From: Patagioenas fasciata
Lineage: Eukaryota; Chordata; Aves; Columbiformes; Columbidae
Assembly (NCBI RefSeq): GCF_037038585.1
Contig: NC_092559.1
Span: 13,130,488-13,194,487, forward strand
DNA length: 64,000 nucleotides
Direction of reading: 5' to 3'
The notes beneath the pieces were generated by a model, which ran no database searches, had not been told where the DNA came from, and saw only the letters and a program-made list of their open reading frames with translations. The position numbers and the translations under genes are program-made. This document shows, piece by piece, positions 43,076-53,105 of the stretch. The stretch's first letter is position 1, and every line of letters starts with the position of its first letter.

Positions 43076-43780
43076 GAGAAAGTTTTACGGTGTACTTATA
43101 CCACAAAGAAACAATTCTAACAACAACCAGTGAAACAATTAAATCACATTCCTGACAAGCTGCTTGATTTTCAGAGGGGCAATACACAGATGCATATAAT
43201 ATGTACTGTAAAACTCACAAATAACACGTTGAAAGTAAACATTAGCATTCTCTACTTCTAATTTCAACACCAGTGCTTCCTTAGCTTCTAGGTTTTCAAC
43301 CTGCTTATTGATGACGTCTTGAAGATGGTCAATAAATTGCATGTAATTCTCACTGGGACCCTGATAGTAGTTATAAAAGATTTGGCTGCTATGTTGGTTT
43401 CAGACACATCTATCATAGCTTGATATGCAAGGTCTGTTGACTGCCTCAGGATTTCAGAAACTAATAGCGCCTGTAATTGTGGTGTGTCAATTAGTGTCTG
43501 TTCCAAGAGCTGGGATACCTGCCCCTTTCAACGAGTCCCCATCATTCCATCCTAAATGATCTATAGCTGTTACATTGCATAGGTCTAATTTTGCTTGAGT
43601 CTTTCATAGTTTTTATCTGATCTTGGGGCAACATGTACACATACTCTTTTTCCTGTTAACTTTTGAAGAAAATGCTGCAAACCCCCATCCTCATCCGAGT
43701 CATCAGATAACGCAGAATTGAACGGTGCTGGAGAATCTGATATCCTTGAATAATTCCTTGCTGGGTCAGGCAAGTGCAAG
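43076..43780 (-). pseudogene. ERVK-like gag (capsid) fused to integrase (left arm)
   Basis: Minus strand: SDDSDEDGGLQHFLQKLTGKR (43640-43720), a decayed capsid start, LGWNDGDSLKG, LLVSEILRQSTDL, then the major homology region YMQFIDHLQDVINKQ and EALVLKLEVENANV at 43250-43345. 43076-43210 (CQECDLIVSLVV, SHSRCKQPGQ) links straight into the integrase core with no pro or RT, a gag-to-integrase deletion join. Several frameshifts. Confidence 0.83.
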
Positions 43781-43850
43781 CCCCTTGCCGAACCCAGGCA
43801 AGTGTAAGTTCCTGCCTAATTCAGACAAGTGTAGTCCTTGTAAGCTTAAA
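43735..43850 (+). repeat. U3 fragment of LTR-D, inverted relative to 44700-44807
   Basis: Contains GATATCCTTGAATAATTCCTTGC and two GGCAAGTG hairpin units, the reverse complement of 44700-44807. The two fragments form a smaller inverted repeat inside the arm. Confidence 0.8.
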
Positions 43851-44178
43851 TAACGTTTTCTGAGAATTCTGTTTAGTTGCATGTCCCACGAAAAGATACT
43901 TGGAAGCTGCAGATCTGCTTGCTGCAAGCAGGAAATCTCCAAGGAAATTTTGGATGTTATATTTCCACTAGTATTGGCAGCTGAAGTATCGGTAAAGCCA
44001 ACACTACACTGATAGAACTGAAACAGGACTTTGATCCGGTAAGGGAAAACAATATCCAATAAACATGAAAGCCAAAATGGGGTTGGAGACTTCGATGAAA
44101 AAATTTATGACAACCTTACAGGCTGACTGCATTCGATTGGACTTGCAGATTTGTCTATTTATAGCTACAGCATAGAAA
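43851..44178 (+). repeat. Direct copy of the protease-end/connection segment
   Basis: About 330 bp collinear with 40745-41075 (ACGTTTTCTGAGAATTCTG, GATCTGCTTGCTGCAAG, GGTAAGGGAAAACAATATCCAAT, GACTTGCAGATTTGTC), about 90 percent identical by eye. Same orientation, 3.1 kb away. Confidence 0.85.
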
Positions 44179-44422
44179 CAACCTCTCTTTGGTTTCCTTA
44201 AATGCGATGGAGGAAAAACAAGCGTCTGGTCAGCCCTTGTGGTCCTTTTTAGAATATACCACAATAGGAAGCATGTTCTGCGAACCCCCGTTCCGCCCTC
44301 AATGGATCTTGTGGGTGCAGCAGACCCAGGTTCTGGTAGATTTTAAGTTCATCTGTCAGAACATTAAGGGCCTCCATATGCTGTGAGGTCCATTTCCATT
44401 TTCTGTTTTTCAAAATCAGGTC
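44179..44422 (-). repeat. Unclassified ERV segment, source of the third copy
   Basis: Minus-strand frame with HMEALNVLTDELKIYQN and HPQDPLRAERGFAEHA. It looks retroviral but I cannot place it. Part of this segment plus the one before it (43999-44387) recurs at 55294-55682. Confidence 0.6.
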
Positions 44423-44807
44423 TGTCACGGAGGGACCCCTAAGTCAGTTTTAGGGGAGGCAAACAAGGTCCAAAACAGACTTTTATTTTGACCGGAAGAG
44501 TCTGGCAAGTCCACCGACTAGAAACGGGGTTTATACAATTAGTTAGCACTCCGGTAACATAAAATACAGGTTTGGATATCAGTTGAGGAAATTATTGGGG
44601 TACAGCAAATAAGAATAATGGAGATCCAGTGTGTGCATGCACACACTCACAGCAAACAAAGCCAGAGACGTCTCTGACTCCAGGTTACTACACTTTCTTC
44701 TATTAGCAAGGACTACGCTTGCCTGAATTAGGCAGGGACTTACACTTGCCTGGGTTCAGCAAGGGGCTTACACTTGCCTGACCCGGCAAGGAATTATTCA
44801 AGGATAT
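44423..44807 (-). mobile_element. LTR-D, 3' part (left arm)
   Basis: Starts TGTCACGGAGGGACC and aligns with 23547-23870. It has minus-strand AATAAA near 44483 and three short hairpin units (TTGCCtgaccCGGCAA at 44775). It is cut at 44807 within GATATCAG and joined to ERVK leader. Confidence 0.87.
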
Positions 44808-44878
44808 CAGTCCAACTGTTGAGATGATCGTTTGACTGGAGTCCCTCCGGACGCTCGCTTCAACATTTCTTCAACCCT
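44808..44878 (-). other. ERVK leader fragment (left arm)
   Basis: 71 nt similar to 20473-20543 (GATGATCGTT, CTGGAGTCCCTCC, GACGCTCGCTTCA). Confidence 0.75.
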
Positions 44879-44896
44879 ATCACATCGGGGTTACCA
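44879..44896 (-). promoter_or_regulatory. tRNA-Trp primer-binding site (left arm)
   Basis: Minus strand TGGTAACCCCGATGTGAT, two differences from the perfect site, two bases after the LTR-A end. Confidence 0.83.
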
Positions 44897-44898
44897 TT

Positions 44899-45206
44899 TG
44901 AGGGATTGACGACATGGACTCCTGGTGCAGGTGAACCAAGAGACCCTTTATTTTGGCAAGGCATTTACATTTATAGCTAGTAGCTGATGTACACATGTTT
45001 AACTTTCTGTTTTTATTGACTTATGCTAGCTGTTCACGCGCTTAAAGTTATCTTGCGATTGGTTTACTTAACCTTGCACGCGCTCTGGCAGTTTGGCTAA
45101 CACATTGTAAATATCTTTTACTGTACAAAAACATTCTGGTTTCTCATTCTATTTTGGTCAAGGTCGTTCCAGTAACTCAAGGTGACTGTCTGTAAGATAT
45201 TCCACA
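44899..45206 (-). mobile_element. LTR-A (left arm)
   Basis: 308 bp, minus strand TGTGGAATATC...GTCAATCCCTCA, uninterrupted. AATAAA lies near 44950 on the minus strand (plus TTTATTTT). It is the best copy of LTR-A in the window. Confidence 0.9.
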
Positions 45207-45560
45207 AGTGGGAAAGGAACAGGACCTTTTAGAGATAGGAAAGTCGGGAAATAGCTGGGGAGCCAATCACTTTAAGGGGGGGAATTGCAAGAGAAAAAGC
45301 CTTCTTTCTTGCAACAAGAGGTTCTTGTGAGAAAAAGGTACTAGTCTCCATTTTTTTCCCTGGTAGACTCCTCCGTTACAATGAGCTAAGTTTATCTTGC
45401 AGCTTGACACAGGCCTGAAATTTATGTTCAAGCTGTACAGCACAGGCCTGGGATATTTTGCTTTTTTTTTTTCCATTTCATTCCAGTCATAATACACTTT
45501 ATATGCAGTGCCGATTAGCCCAGCAACAGCTGATCTATGCTGACATCCTCCCCCCCCCAA
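45207..45560 (-). repeat. Partial RU1-related segment (left arm)
   Basis: Reverse complement of the 18240-18420 part of RU1 (GCATATAAAGTG, CCCAGGCCTGTG, CAGCTTGAACAT, GCTCATTGTAAC). A purine run AAGGGGGGGAAT lies at 45275 on the plus strand. Confidence 0.75.
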
Positions 45561-47420
45561 ACAGACCTCCCAAGGACTGATAGAGCTGTCTATACCTTGG
45601 GTTGCATGGAGCTCCAGAACCTGAAGTCCCCCAGCACCTGAAGGCAGCAGTGGATGCCATAGCTGGAAGCATGCCCAGCTGGAAGATCTCCTTGGACAAG
45701 TAACTATGTTACAAGAGGAGCTCGAGATGCAGTATGGTATCTGGGAAGGCAAGCAGGAGATGGATGTGTGGTATTGTACGCTGTACCAGGCTGAGCGACA
45801 GCCTGCCTTAACGCTGTGTGAGAGGAAGGTAAGCCTGAATCCAGCCTCAAGCTGACTGATACAAGTAACTCACGAGATGAAGGAGACTGGACACTTGCTT
45901 GTACTCGGGGTAGGAGGAAGACTCCCCCCGCTCCACCCCCCCATCTCCTGAAGCATCCCTACATAACAGAGAGGATGCTCTGGAGTTGGAGGCTGAAGAG
46001 CATGTGAGCAACGGACAGGATTCAGGACAAGGCAACCATGCAAAGCTGACCCAACCACCCACTCGCATTAGAACCAGCACCACCAGAAAAGCATGTCAGG
46101 TATTAGTAATTGGAGATTCCCTACCGAGAGGCACCAAAGCACCAATTTGCCATCCGGATGATTTCTCTAGAGAAGTCTGCTGCCTACCAGGAGCTTGCAT
46201 TTGTGGCGTCACCGAGAGGCTGTTGAGCCTGGTGAACCCTACGGATTATCATCTGCTTGTACTATTCCATGTAGGGTCTGACGAGGCAACTTAGAAGCCT
46301 GCCAAGAGACTATGAGTCCCTCAGAGCAATGTTAAAATGATCAGGAGCGTGGGTGGTGGTCTCCTCTATCCTCCCAACCAGAGGAAGGGGTCTGGGAAGG
46401 AGGAGATTAATTGAATGGGTGAATGCCTGGCTGTGTAGCTGGTGCCATAGTCAAGGTTTATGCTTCTATGATCATGGATCTACCTTTGAGAAACCAGGTC
46501 TGTTGGGAGCTTATGGGATTCAGCTGACCAAGCGAGGCAAGAAGGTCTTCACCAACAAGCTGGCAGGGCTTTAAACTGGACTCAGCAGGGGAAGGGGATG
46601 GAGTTTTGAGCAACAGGGAAGAGCCAGGGGCTGCTGATGCATTAGGAATCAACAGGGGAGCACCTGAGAAATGCCGCAAAGGAACTGGGGTTTGGTCCTC
46701 CAAAAAAGCAACACGGTCGACAGCCCATCTGAAGTTCCTCTACACCAATGTGTGCAGCATGGGTAACAAACAGGAGGAGTTGGAAACCACTGTGCAGCTG
46801 GAAAGCTATGGCCTAATGGCTGTCACTGAAACTTGGTGGGATGACTCATGCGACTGGAGCACTGCAATTGATGGCTATAAACTGTTTGGAAGGAGGGAGA
46901 GGTGGAGAGGTTGCCCTCTATGTAAAAAAAAAAAAAAAAAGATTTGGATGGCATAGAGCTGTCTTTGAAAGACAGCAATGAACAGCTTGAGAACTTATGG
47001 GTGAAAATTAGAGGCCAAGCCAACAAAGGAAACCTTGTGGTTGGTATCCACTGCAGGCTGCCCAATGAAGGGGAGGATGTCGACGAAGTGTTCTTACTTT
47101 AGCCTTCAACCACTGTTCCCGCATCCATGATCTGGATGATGGGTAGACAGAGCGTACCCTTAGCAAGTTTGCTGATGATACAAAACTGAGAGTAGACAGG
47201 CTGGAGAAATGGGCAGGCAGGAGCCTGGTGCAGTTCAGTAAGGGAAAGTACAAAGTCCTGCACCTGGGGAGGAACAACCCCATGCACCAGTATATGCTGG
47301 AAGCTGACTGGCTGGAAAGCAGCTTTGTAGAAGAGGACGAGGGGGGCTCCTGGTGGACAGCAAGACAAACGTGAGCTGACAATGCGCCCTTGCAGCAAAG
47401 AAGGCTAAGGATATCCTTAG
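45561..47420 (+). mobile_element. CR1 LINE, ORF1 to RT, internally deleted
   Basis: ORF1 part 45986-46294 has VLVIGDSLPRGTKAPI (esterase block I), and GIQLTKRGKKVFTNKLAGL follows at 46510-46574. ORF2 starts within 46700-46956 (CSMGNKQEELE, VTETWWDDS). An A18 run (46924-46941) follows, and at about 47100 an internal deletion brings in the RT F-A-D-D (47168-47180). The inverted-repeat arm ends inside ORF1 at 46036, and the CR1 runs unbroken across that point. Confidence 0.9.
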
Positions 47421-48253
47421 CCCAATACAGAGGAAAGCAGGGTTTATATAGGTTATGATACAGTTGTGTAGAAAAATCAAATTGCTTGCTATCCCCCAGG
47501 CTGCAGGGCACAGCAACACTGTTAATTGCCTCTCTCTTAAAAATGTATGTTTCTTTTCACAAAACCTTGGGAAAGAAAAGGCAAGGTGTCTGCCTCCACA
47601 ACCATCTATCTTTTCTGCCCAAAGTATCAAAAACTAGATGTTTAAGGCATAACATCATTCTTTGTTTTAATTGGGATGGGGGAAGTGCTTTGAGGTTGTC
47701 ACAGCATATTAAAGAAATGCTCTTGACCGTAGGTTTCCTGTAGCATAGTCTCAGATGTCTGTGCTTAAAAAAAATAATTTAATTTAAAAAATTAGAAATA
47801 AATTGAAAGGTACAGCAAAGAAACAGTCTGAACTAAGTGCCTCTCAAGGGGAGGGACCCTGAGACAAAAGAGGTTTGGGCTTTTAAACCCTCACAATCTG
47901 TGCACCTGCTCTTCACACTGTCCTTCACACAATTTTCAGTCCAGTGGTAATTCTGAGGCTTCTTTGTTTCTTATTGGATTCTCTTTTCCAGGCAGTTTTT
48001 TTACTGTTCTTGATGGTTTTCAGCCTCTGCTGACAGTGTTGCCTCTTTGTCTCCTGATACAGGTCTTCATGCCCCACCCCCCCATCATCAAGCAACCAGG
48101 TTAAGATAAGTTCACAGTCAGAGGCCTGGAATTCCAACAGGCCTGGCCACTCACACCAAGTTTGGCTACTCATGCTAAAACAGGTTATTCAAACAAAATA
48201 ATACAGCTAAAATAATAGAATGCAATTAAAAAGTTAGTTTGATTTAACTTATT
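47421..48253. other. Unclassified interval
   Basis: AT-rich, with an A/T tract at 47765-47810. 47870-48180 has weak LTR-like character (similar style to 50830-50940) but no termini found. Confidence 0.4.
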
Positions 48254-48960
48254 CTACAACACTGCAATAGCTCCTACTACCCACCAAGCCCCTAGGAATT
48301 TAATTTCCTGCCCGGGACCTTGGCATTTGGAAGGCTGAATATCCAATTCGGTTTTTGTCAATAGGTTCCAGATACTCTCTGCTACTTGTCCAACCTGTTC
48401 CTTATTGTCTCTGCCCACCAAGATGTCATCTAGATATTGATCTATGTGAATGCCCAAGGGCACTTTCACAGGACTGCAGCCAGGGCATTGTGAGTAACAG
48501 TAGGAGAGTGTACCTTGTAGAAGTCAATTAAAGACTTATTGTCTCCCCAGGTAAAAGCAAATTGGGGTTTGTCCTCCTCCCTTAGGGGAACCATGAAAAA
48601 CATATATTTGACACCTAAAGTGCCCATCCACAGATGGGCTGCTGCTTGTCTTGCAGTTACCACTGATGTCTGGGACGGCAGCCATTAAGGGTGGGATGTT
48701 ACTATTCAGTTTTTAATAATCAATAGTTAAACACCACTGCTCATTGGGTTTGTGAACTGGACAAACCACAGAATTATAGGGAAAACGAGTTTGGCTGAAA
48801 AAGATTGTTAACAACCTCCGTACTGTAAGGAGCCATTGAAGGAGGAATGTTGTTTTTGCAACTGGGGATCTGAGGCCTGACAGCGGGTGGGGACTGAGGG
48901 ATATCTGGCTATCAGATCTTGAATGTAAAACAAAGTCTCCTTGCACTGGGGAAGGTTAGC
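48254..48960 (-). pseudogene. Retroviral RT remnant, class uncertain
   Basis: Minus strand: SVVCPVHKPNEQWCLTIDY (48715-48780), KYMFFMVPLREEDKPQFAFTW (48560-48620), then HIDQYLDDILVGRDN (48400-48450, Y-L-D-D box) and GQEIKFLGAWWV. The blocks are in RT order but with shifts. L-D-D-I-L-V-G and F-L-G-x-W-W resemble class III/spuma-like elements, unlike the F-I-D-D ERVL at 11210 and the Y-M-D-D ERVK at 54300. Confidence 0.82.
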
Positions 48961-49011
48961 CAGAGAACCAAGAAACCATACTATAAATGGAAATAAATAA
49001 GGGGAGGGGGT

Positions 49012-49294
49012 TGTTAGAATTAGATTAGTGAGATAGGTAAACTGAGGTAGGGCATCCAGGAAGCATCGGGTAGTCTGTAAACCCTGCAGGATTTAGGTCT
49101 AGGCAGGATCTCTCAGCAAAGCATATTTTATTAACAATTTTGCAAGACCTAGTGTTCTACCTAAAGGTAGGTACACATAATAAGGCAAAAAGCCCCTGCT
49201 TATATCTTCCCCAAATCCTGGCCACAAATTCCCTCCCCTGTTCCCCATTGGTTGGGTACTTCAGGGTTTACAAACTACCCATCTAATTCTAACA
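49012..49294 (-). mobile_element. Short LTR-like element with 14-bp terminal inverted repeats
   Basis: 283 bp, TGTTAGAATTAGAT...ATCTAATTCTAACA. On the minus strand GATATAAGC (49200) and AATAAAATATG (49128) are in promoter/poly(A) order. Purine runs abut both ends and the flanks are inverted copies of each other (48750-49011 against 49295-49545). Confidence 0.75.
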
Positions 49295-49744
49295 ACCCCC
49301 TCCCTTTACCGATTTATTTAAAATATGGGTTCCTGGTTCTTTGGTTACCCTTCCCCCAGCTTAATTTTTTAAAATACAGTAATCAGTTTGCATTCCGGGA
49401 TTAGTTCAAAGAGACTTTGTTTTACATTAAAGATTCATAATCTGATGTCTCTCAGTCCTTCCTCCCCACTGGGGTCAGACACCAGGTCCCCAGTTTTGTA
49501 AAAACAACATTGCTTCATTAAACATTCCTTACACTTACATCAGGGTCTCCCCAGACTTCTCCATCCCAATCCCCAGAATCCACACCCACCATCAACTTTT
49601 GATTTTGCATAATGCAGGGGGGGGCTCCCCTGCTTGTGCCAGGGCAATCTCAAACCTTTGTTCCAACACAATTGTCTGTTCTCTTTCTCTTTGCAATTCT
49701 ACCTTTACATTGTTTATCTCTGACTGCCTCTTAAAATTATCCTG

Positions 49745-49966
49745 TTAAAATTGCTCACAATATTTACACAAGACCCATGCCTGTTTTAAACAGACACGTT
49801 GGACTGCACACACAATGGCACCCAAAACAGCACATGTGATTAAGACCACACTAGGATTGAACCATTTTGCTTCTACCCATTCTGTACCGGGGGTGGAAGG
49901 ATTATAGCTGTGACTCCATAATTTCTCCATGTTTGCCGATATACTGTTGACTATGCCAATAAAAAA
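49745..49966 (-). pseudogene. Retroviral env transmembrane C-terminus
   Basis: Minus strand: ISANMEKLWSHSYNPSTPG, then PSVVLITCAVLGAIVCAV, a clear membrane-spanning segment, then a short Cys-bearing tail ending CKYCEQF. Beyond the stop a helical EINNVKVELQREREQ stretch follows. Truncated at 49966 by the next LTR. Confidence 0.68.
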
Positions 49967-51681
49967 TGTCACGGAGGCACCCCAAAAGTCAATTCAGGCA
50001 GGCAACAAGCTCTGCACAGACTTTAACTAGAGATGTTGAACAGAAACCAATTACAAATGGGGTTCTTCCAAACTTATTCAGCATTCTGACAAAATTATAA
50101 AACACATGCTTGGATACTGGTTAGGAGTTCAATTATTACACAACCGACTCAAATCTCAAGGGGATTAGATCCCAAAATTCTAGAGTAATGATTCAAAATT
50201 TGCATCTTCCCACTCTGTGTCAAACTGAGGACTCTCAAGGGTACCCAGATTGCTTACCAGGTCAGTAAGGTGTCTCGATCCCCAGGGAATGTTCCTTAGT
50301 TGGCCAGTCTAAGGAGGAGAGTCTTTGACTGCATACCCGCTGCACCAAGGAAGACCAACTCAAAGGGGGTTTCCAGTGAGCTAGTTGAATCTGAGCTGTG
50401 GTCACTTATGGTAGTTGTCCAGAAAATACTCTCAACCAGGTGTCGCAGGGGAGTGATTTAAGGTTCTGCTTATTGCAGAACAATATTTAGATTTATCAAA
50501 GAAAAGTGTGACTTAAAAGAGTTCGGTGGCAGGTTCACTCTATTATTCACTGCATGGAGGAAATATACCAAGTCAAATGCTGTATACCTTCCAGATGTCT
50601 TGTCTCCTGATAACTGTTCACTCTGGAACCTGTATTCCAGAACTCCGGAGGCAAACTTCCAGGCAAGGCCTGATAACCGTTCACGAAACAAACTTTCAGA
50701 CATCAGAATTCGCAGAAATAAAATAAAAACAAATTTAAAAATGAATGGAATAGAATCGCAGAAGGGCTGGCTCAAGCAGGGTACCTGCACAGAGGTCCAA
50801 CTAAGCGTAGAAAGCCATAGATTTTTATATCTTTACAGACCATTCATACCATGATTCAGTCCAATAGCAATATTTCAGTTTGGGGTCTTCTTGCTTCTCA
50901 TTGGATCTTTTTCACTGATCTCATATGTGCCTTGGTTTTGTTTAGCTGCAGATACTGTTTATAGTCCATAGCCTTGCAGGTGCTGTTTTGTCTGAATCAA
51001 TCCTTTTCTTCTCAGTGAAGTGCAAATCAGGCCCCGTTGAGGCACGGAAATGACCTTACAACCCTTGAGGTTGTAAGGAAGGTATGTATTTACGTCAGAC
51101 ACACAGGGAATAGCTTCACCCAAGATGTGTGTCTGTGTTTTCACAGTAGTTGTGAGCTTGGGTAAATACAGTAAAGTGTTACGTATTCATGAAAGATTTT
51201 AGGAATGCCTATACATATTCATAACCTGTCCCCGAGAAGGTGGTTCTTATTACAATGAGTTCCAGGAGACCATTTCCATAGTCTCCACCTCTGGCTCCTC
51301 CTGGTTGCAGCTGTGCAGTGATCGTGAACCCGGGTCCTCTTTCTCTGTACACAGTCACCTTTGGTCCAGTGTGATGAGTTGATTAGATCTCAGACTGCTA
51401 AGTTGGTTAAAACTGGCGTACCTCCTGTCCTGTGCCCAAGTTTCTGTTATCTAGTTCACTCAAGGATGCACCAAGGATGCACCCAAGGATTATTATCTTT
51501 GCAAGGCGTCAGTGAAGTCCTGTTTCTCGTACAATAAGTTACACAAAGCTAAGCAAGGCTATGTGGGTTAAAGGTTTAACTCTCTGTTGGCTCTTTAGTG
51601 ATGTGGGGTAGGGTTAGTTCTTTAAGTGTCAAGGGTTAGTTCTTTAAGTGTTAATTAGTTAATTGTAAATTCCCTGTATCA
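49967..51681 (-). mobile_element. Long LTR (LTR-D class), 3' LTR of an ERV
   Basis: 1715 bp, minus strand TGATACAGGG...CCTCCGTGACA. A purine tract lies directly upstream (51682-51695), so it is a 3' LTR, not a solo. The left end shares GTCACGGAGGCACCCC with 8301. Internal direct repeats GGTTAGTTCTTTAAGTGT occur twice at 51612-51650. The left flank AAAAAA and the right flank do not form a TSD. Confidence 0.8.
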
Positions 51682-51695
51682 TTCCCCCCTTTTCT
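51682..51695 (-). promoter_or_regulatory. Polypurine tract
   Basis: Minus strand AGAAAAGGGGGGAA followed by the LTR start TGATACAGGG. Confidence 0.8.
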
Positions 51696-51717
51696 AAGAG
51701 GTTAGTAAGTTCTTTTA

Positions 51718-51829
51718 CTAATGTGATGATTCTTCATCTATGTTTTCTCTGGCCACAGGTAAGAAGTCTACTTCTACCTGAGAAAACCCATCTCTATCCT
51801 TAAACAGATTTTTAATGTTAATGCAAAAG
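51718..51829 (-). pseudogene. Tail of env-like region
   Basis: Minus-strand frame FCINIKNLFKDRDGF and QVEVDFLPVARENID, ending in a TAG just before the polypurine tract. It is in a different frame from the knuckle segment upstream. Not recognised; by position it is the end of env or of an inserted segment. Confidence 0.45.
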
Positions 51830-52012
51830 TCAGACTCCTGGTGTTTGTCTATTGCACTGCTGAGCTCTTTTGGGGCAGCTGACAACCATATGGCTGGTGC
51901 TCCGGCAGAAACGGCATCTTCTGGGCTGTGACGGGAGTTTGCATTCTTTGGCCTGGTGACCCCACTCACTGCAGCTGTAGCATTTGTCTTCTCTTTTGGG
52001 TTTCTTCTTGCT
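51830..52012 (-). pseudogene. LIN28-like CCHC zinc-knuckle pair
   Basis: Minus strand from SKKKPKRED (52012) to a TGA at 51830-51832. The first knuckle is C-Y-S-C-S-E-W-G-H-Q-A-K-E-C, the linker KLPSQPRR, the second knuckle C-R-F-C-R-S-T-S-H-M-V-V-S-C, then PKRAQQ. LIN28A/B has the same linker length, the A-K-E-C-K-L-P-x-Q-P core, the unusual C-x2-C-x4-H-x4-C second knuckle with H-M-V-x-S-C-P, and a basic stretch before it. Retroviral nucleocapsid (compare 52749-52916) lacks these. The cold-shock domain of LIN28 is not seen. The frame is the same as the env-like start at 52291, separated by one TAG (52020-52022 region). The match is by recall, not search. Confidence 0.72.
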
Positions 52013-52018
52013 GAGGTA

Positions 52019-52291
52019 CTAAGTGCTGCCCAGGCCAACCACCCAGAAGGACCAAAACATGTCAAGGTGGACATAACCTAATTTCTTTGATAGAATTTCA
52101 GAAAGGTTTTGGTTAATTACTACAAATTTAAAGCTCTCTCCTGCAGAAGTGGGCAATGTAATATATATACTCTGATTGTTTTGATTCCAAAGCACCAATT
52201 TAAAGCGTCCCCCCATGGTTTTATTCAGATCTTGCTCATGCCAGTTTTCATCCCACCCGTGTGCTAAGGTTATGAGTGTAAGAAACACCAT
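52019..52291 (-). pseudogene. Env-like N-terminus
   Basis: 90 codons on the minus strand. MVFLTLITLAHG is a signal-peptide-like hydrophobic start; KLVLWNQNNQSIYITLP contains an N-x-S glycosylation site and ESFKFVVINQNLSE another. Surface-glycoprotein character is inferred from these and from its place before a 3' LTR. It begins 10 bases from an LTR-C end. Confidence 0.55.
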
Positions 52292-52300
52292 TTTCCAGGT

Positions 52301-52477
52301 TGTGGCGATTAGAAACGACGCATACCGGGACGCAGACAGAGATTCATGCAGAGGCAGAGATCTTGTTCAGGAAGGAGTGCAGAGCCTGGCCAAGCAGAGA
52401 GCTGACCTAGGCCTAGGCCTCCTTCTTTGTTCACCATTGACAATTTATAGGATTTACAGGTATGGGCCTGGACTAAG
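52301..52477 (-). mobile_element. LTR-C, 3' fragment
   Basis: Minus strand ends TTTCTAATCGCCACA. Matches the 3' third of 32944-33475 (GACGCATACC, GAACAAGATCTCTGCCTCTG, ATGGGCCTGGACTAAGATG on the opposite strand). Truncated at the right, where plus-strand gag begins. Confidence 0.83.
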
Positions 52478-53105
52478 ATGTGTAGTGGCAGAGTCTGACT
52501 CCAGAGGCAAAAGCTGCTGTGGGGAAAGATTTGGCCATGCTGAATGCAAACACCCAAGGCCAACAGATATTAGCCGGCTTGGGAAAAACTGCTTCTCTGG
52601 CAGAGATGGTGAAGCTTGTACACGGGTACCGATTATGCAACAGGAGGCAGAAAAGGCAAAAATACATGCTCAAGCCCACGCTGAGGCCTTGGCTGCAGCA
52701 CTTAAGCCTGCAATGAAAGGCCAAAGCCCTTCTTCTCGCGGTCTAGCATGTTTTACTTGTGGACAGACAGGACATATTGAAAGAAACTGCCCTCAGTACA
52801 CTCGGAGAGGGGGACCTAGTAATGGCACTAGTCAGTCGCCAGCTCCCCTCAATTATTTGTGCTTCGATGGCACATGCAGTCGGTGTGATAAGTATGGACA
52901 TCGAGCAGTGGAGTGTCGATCAAAATTTAAAAAAGATGGGACACCGCTGCCGGGAAACGGGAGGGCCAGCGCCAGGGGCTGGGGTGCGATGACACCACAA
53001 TACCAGCCGAGAGGGGGAACAGCCATGGTTGCTTGTCCGAGCTCAGGGCAGCAACCTCAGGAAGCGCAGGCGTCCATCTGGCTGTGGGAACAGACGTCAC
53101 AATAA
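52478..53105 (+). pseudogene. ERVK-like gag: capsid end and nucleocapsid
   Basis: Frame 52487-52620: LTPEAKAAVGKDLAMLNAN and ILAGLGKTASLAEMVKL (capsid C-terminal domain). After a +1 shift, the frame to 53105 carries two zinc knuckles: CFTCGQTGHIERNC (52749-52790) and CSRCDKYGHRAVEC (52875-52916), which bind genomic RNA. The ORF upstream of 52478 is LTR-C antisense. The first two thirds of gag are absent. Confidence 0.9.

Larger units (their letters stand above)
37715..46036 (+). repeat. Left arm of a large inverted repeat (palindrome)
   Basis: Every base x here pairs with 101715-x in the right arm. Matching reading frames (for example 38347-38853 with 62862-63368, 42369-42980 with 58735-59346, 45267-45752 with 56448-55963) keep exactly this sum, so there is no net indel in 8322 bp. 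The one mismatch I found is 43394 region (Ile/Val change in a gag frame). The outer end is set by the window, not by biology; 46036 is the true inner end. Confidence 0.97.

Noticed and set aside
49967..51681. Solo LTR
   Set aside because: No TSD, and a polypurine tract directly upstream shows it is a proviral 3' LTR.
51830..52012. Ordinary retroviral nucleocapsid
   Set aside because: The second knuckle spacing and the linker K-L-P-S-Q-P fit LIN28, and the segment lies after env, not after capsid.
52215..53105. 296-codon gene starting at 52215
   Set aside because: The first part reads antisense through env and LTR-C; only the part after about 52640 is gag nucleocapsid.
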